Source of the DNA: CAYLPJ01 sp964385465
GTDB lineage: Bacteria > Planctomycetota > Phycisphaerae > SM23-33
Direction: 5' to 3'
Assembly (NCBI GenBank): GCA_964385465.1
Contig: CAYLPJ010000008.1
Span: forward strand, 69,027 to 133,026
DNA: 64,000 nt
The notes below the pieces were generated by a model. The model was not told where the DNA came from. It made no database searches and saw only the letters and a program-made list of their open reading frames with translations. The number at the start of each line of letters is the position of its first letter. Within the stretch, counting starts at the first letter, position 1. Made by a program: the position numbers and the translations under genes. This document shows, piece by piece, positions 61,449 through 64,000 of this stretch.

Positions 61449-63836
61449 ATGCCCACACCTGCCGTTCGCATCGCCCCGGTCCTTCTCGTCCTCGTGGCCG
61501 CCGTGTGCGGGCCCGCCGTCGCCGCCGACAAGAAGGACGGCAAGAAGAAGCACATCCCGTTCTCCGACGAGGCGGTCACAAAGGCCATCGAGAAGGGTCG
61601 TGCCTACCTGCTGGGCAAGCAGAACGCCGACGGCTCGTGGCGGGACCCCGGCGGGGGGGGGCTCCAGATCGTCGGCGACGACCGCAAGATCGCGGGCACG
61701 GCGCTGTTCGTCTACTCGCTTCTGACCGCCGGCGTGGACATCAAGGACGAGCGGCTGGTCAAGGCCCTCGACTGGCTCGAGAAGCAGCGGTCCGGCTGGA
61801 ACTACGCCGTCTCGATGCGATGCATGGCCTGGCAGGCGGCCTACAAGGCCGACCCGGGCCAGGCGAAGTACCGCGCCCTGCTTCGCGCCGACGCGATGGC
61901 GCTGATCAAGGCGGCCGCGAGGGGCACCAAGACGCCGGGCAGCTACGGCTACCGGATCGACTACCGCGTGGAGACCGACAACCGCACCAAGCGGATGCGC
62001 CGCAGCGCGCTGAAGTCTTCGGACCCGTCGAACGGGCAGTACGGCGTGCTGGGGGTGTGGGCGTCGCACCAGCTCTACGGCGAGGTGCCCCGTCGCTACT
62101 GGGAGGTGGTGCTGAAGTACTGGCTCTCTGAGCAGCGGGGCGACGGGGGCTGGGCGTACAAGGACAGCGACAAGAACTCGACCGCGACGATGACGGCCGC
62201 CGGGGTCGCGACGATGTTCGTCTGCATCGACGCGTTGTTCGGGCACAAGTTCGTCCGGTGCGACCAGCCGCAGGAGATCCCCCAGCTCAACAAGGCCCTG
62301 GCGTGGTTCGACCGCAACTTTCCCAAGTCGCTGAAGGACGACGAGCTCTGCCACGGCGGGCACGGTGGGATGTACTACTACCTCTTCGGCGTCGAGCGGG
62401 TGGGCCTGGCCAGCGGGTACCGGTACTTCGGCAAGGCGGACTGGCACAAGCTCGGGGCGAGCTGGTTGCTGAACGAGCAGAACGGCAACGGCTCGTGGAA
62501 GGGGCGCTACGGGGACCTGACCAGCACGGCCTACGCGCTGCTGTTCCTCGCGCGGGGCCAGCACGGCGTGCTGTTCAACCGCCTGGAGTACAACGGCGAC
62601 TGGAACAACCGCCCGCGGGCCCTGGCCAACCTCTGCCGGTGGGTGGGCAAGGCCTTCGAGCAGGACCTCTACTGGCAGATCGTCAACCTCCGCACCGACG
62701 TGGAGGACTGGCACGACGGGCCGATCCTGGTCATCACCGGCTCGACCAAACCGAAATTCTCCGACGGCGACGTTGCCAAGCTCCGCCAGTACGTCCACGA
62801 GGGCGGAACCCTCTTCACCATCGCCGAGTGCAACGGCGAGGGGTTCAGGGAGGGCGTCGACGAGCTGGCCAAGAAGCTCTTCCCCGGCCGCTCGCTGACG
62901 GACATCACCCCCGACCACGCCCTCTACACCGCCCAGGAGCGGATCCGCCGCGACCTGGAGGTGTCCGTCGTCTCCAACGGCGTCCGCCCGCTGCTGATCC
63001 ACACCGACCAGGACCTCGCCGTCGACTGGCAGCTCAACCGCTTCAAGAGCGCCGAGGTGGTCTTCGAACTGGCCGCCAACGTGGCGATGTACGTCACCGG
63101 GCGCCACCTCCGCCACCGCGGCGAGCACGGCTGGCCGGACGAGCCCCGACGGTCCGACGGCCCGACGGTGACGATCGCGCCGATCCGCCACGGCGGGAAC
63201 TGGCGCCCGGAGCCGCTGGCCTGGCAGCGCCTGGCCCGCCGCGTCGGGGCGGCGACGGACGTGAACGTGGAGGTCGCCGAGCCCGTCGCGGCCGCCGAGC
63301 TGAAGGCGGCGAAGAACCATATCGCCTCGCTGACGGGCACGGAGGCGTTCCAGCTCGACCAGGCGGGGCGCGACGCGCTGAAGGCGTACGTCGAAGGCGG
63401 CGGGCTGCTGCTCGTCCACGCCGCCGGCGGGTGGACCGGCGGGGGCAAGGCGTTCGCCGAGTCGGCCGAGGCGATGCTGTACGACCTCTACGGCCGGCGG
63501 TCGCTGCGGACGCTGGCGTCGATGCACGACCTGTACCGGATGAAGGGCCACGAGATCGACAGGCCGCGGTACCACCTGAAGACCAAGACGCGCCTCGGCG
63601 GCTCGGTGCTGGCGCTGAAGGGCGTGATGGTGGACGACGACACCCGCCTCGGCGTGCTCTTCAGCCGCGAGGACCTGATCACCGGCCTGATCGGCTGCAC
63701 CCCGCTGCCCTGCGACGGCTTCCTCCCGCAGACAGCCTACGACCTCGCCCGCAACGCCGTCCTCTACGCCGCCGGCAAACACAAGCAGAAGCCCGAACCC
63801 AAGAACGACGGCGGGAAGAAGGACGTCGGAAAGTAG
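61449..63836 (+). CDS. Secreted alpha-toroid (prenyltransferase/terpenoid-cyclase fold) and DUF4159 protein
   Basis: 795 residues. Signal peptide about 1-25. Residues about 40-420 form an alpha/alpha toroid with QNADGSWRD and NGNGSWKGRYGDLTSTAYAL, the QW-like repeats of squalene cyclase or prenyltransferase folds. A DUF4159-like domain follows (about 430-600; VITGSTKPKFSDGD and EGGTLFTIAECNG), and a second half-similar module lies near 625-700 (YVEGGGLLLVHAAGG). The architecture is frequent in planctomycetes and its role is unknown; an enzymatic function is doubtful because the cyclase acids are not seen. Next to another Tat-exported gene. Confidence 0.85.
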   Translation: MPTPAVRIAPVLLVLVAAVCGPAVAADKKDGKKKHIPFSDEAVTKAIEKGRAYLLGKQNADGSWRDPGGGGLQIVGDDRKIAGTALFVYSLLTAGVDIKDERLVKALDWLEKQRSGWNYAVSMRCMAWQAAYKADPGQAKYRALLRADAMALIKAAARGTKTPGSYGYRIDYRVETDNRTKRMRRSALKSSDPSNGQYGVLGVWASHQLYGEVPRRYWEVVLKYWLSEQRGDGGWAYKDSDKNSTATMTAAGVATMFVCIDALFGHKFVRCDQPQEIPQLNKALAWFDRNFPKSLKDDELCHGGHGGMYYYLFGVERVGLASGYRYFGKADWHKLGASWLLNEQNGNGSWKGRYGDLTSTAYALLFLARGQHGVLFNRLEYNGDWNNRPRALANLCRWVGKAFEQDLYWQIVNLRTDVEDWHDGPILVITGSTKPKFSDGDVAKLRQYVHEGGTLFTIAECNGEGFREGVDELAKKLFPGRSLTDITPDHALYTAQERIRRDLEVSVVSNGVRPLLIHTDQDLAVDWQLNRFKSAEVVFELAANVAMYVTGRHLRHRGEHGWPDEPRRSDGPTVTIAPIRHGGNWRPEPLAWQRLARRVGAATDVNVEVAEPVAAAELKAAKNHIASLTGTEAFQLDQAGRDALKAYVEGGGLLLVHAAGGWTGGGKAFAESAEAMLYDLYGRRSLRTLASMHDLYRMKGHEIDRPRYHLKTKTRLGGSVLALKGVMVDDDTRLGVLFSREDLITGLIGCTPLPCDGFLPQTAYDLARNAVLYAAGKHKQKPEPKNDGGKKDVGK

Positions 63837-63904
63837 TGGCCGGTTGCCCGTAGCCGGTGGCCGGTCTGCGTCGCGCAACGCCTTGCCTGAACAGAGGTGC
63901 ACAG

Positions 63905-64000
63905 ATGAGCGGACAGCACCACAACGCGATCGATCGGCGGGGGTTTCTTCGGACGACGGCGGCGGGGGCGGCGGCGCTGGCCGGTGCGGGCGGGGGGCTG
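63905..64000 (+). CDS. Start of a Tat-exported protein (cut by window edge)
   Basis: Only 32 residues are present. A twin-arginine signal DRRGFLRTTAAGAAALAGAG follows a short hydrophilic N-terminus. Typical of exported Gfo/Idh oxidoreductases and sulfatases of planctomycetes, but which family this belongs to cannot be seen. AGAGG lies before the ATG. Confidence 0.75.
   Translation, partial: MSGQHHNAIDRRGFLRTTAAGAAALAGAGGGL

Overview
The window is a high-GC bacterial chromosome segment that most resembles a planctomycete, probably of the Phycisphaerae type (inference). Grounds: three secreted proteins ending in PEP-CTERM sorting signals, two of them with a dockerin-like pair just before the signal; a 5,752-residue secreted beta-helix giant; Tat-exported Gfo/Idh-type oxidoreductases; a prepilin-like secreted protein of the type expanded in planctomycetes; a B12-dependent ribonucleotide reductase; and many PQQ/NHL propeller and HEAT proteins. 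No phage, plasmid, CRISPR or intact transposase gene was seen.

Layout. 1-6,066: end of an unknown gene, a stand-alone receiver protein, a small PEP-CTERM protein, an aldo/keto reductase, an iron-sulfur flavoprotein, then a Gfo/Idh oxidoreductase with a HEAT-repeat partner. 6,634-23,892: one gene for a giant adhesin-like protein with PATR repeats, PA14-like and lectin-like modules, a large internal duplication and a dockerin/PEP-CTERM end. 24,046-30,222: bioY, trpBA (minus), a TPR-metallopeptidase-PDZ protein, trpG/pabA, a lipoprotein and a NifU-like protein. 30,786-34,593: nrdJ behind two sigma70-type promoters, followed by a 600-bp stretch rich in hairpins that may encode one or two small RNAs, then tRNA-His. 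34,593-38,253: a glycosyltransferase, a PEP-CTERM metallopeptidase, ybeY and a methyltransferase. 38,189-46,713 (minus): a tightly coupled seven-gene glycan operon with three GT2/GT39 glycosyltransferases, a rare DUF354-GT4 fusion, a flippase-like membrane protein and two methyltransferases. 46,949-64,000: an esterase, a compositionally odd PQQ-propeller protein, an NHL-type lipoprotein, pyrF with a small kinase, a prepilin-like protein, phoH-pgpH, proA, a DUF4159/terpenoid-cyclase-fold protein, and the start of another Tat-exported protein.

How it fits together. Housekeeping genes (trpAB, trpG, pyrF, proA, nrdJ, ybeY, phoH, pgpH, bioY, tRNA-His) are interspersed with cell-surface functions: PEP-CTERM proteins, the glycan operon and the secreted propellers. 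PEP-CTERM proteins elsewhere are sorted by an exosortase and often accompany exopolysaccharide genes, but no exosortase is in the window.

The least explained material is non-coding. (i) Two related TGTCC/GGACA arrays, each around an AT-rich core (about 2,650 and 53,050). (ii) A 164-bp element with 19-bp terminal inverted repeats (3,587). (iii) A 196-bp REPIN-like element at the bioY stop codon. (iv) Two copies of another palindromic repeat (36,733 and 38,126), each beginning on the stop codon of the adjacent gene. (v) Tandem hairpins with anti-Shine-Dalgarno loops and a terminator (34,320-34,407). (vi) A palindrome AACGG-N5-CCGTT present both upstream and downstream of nrdJ.
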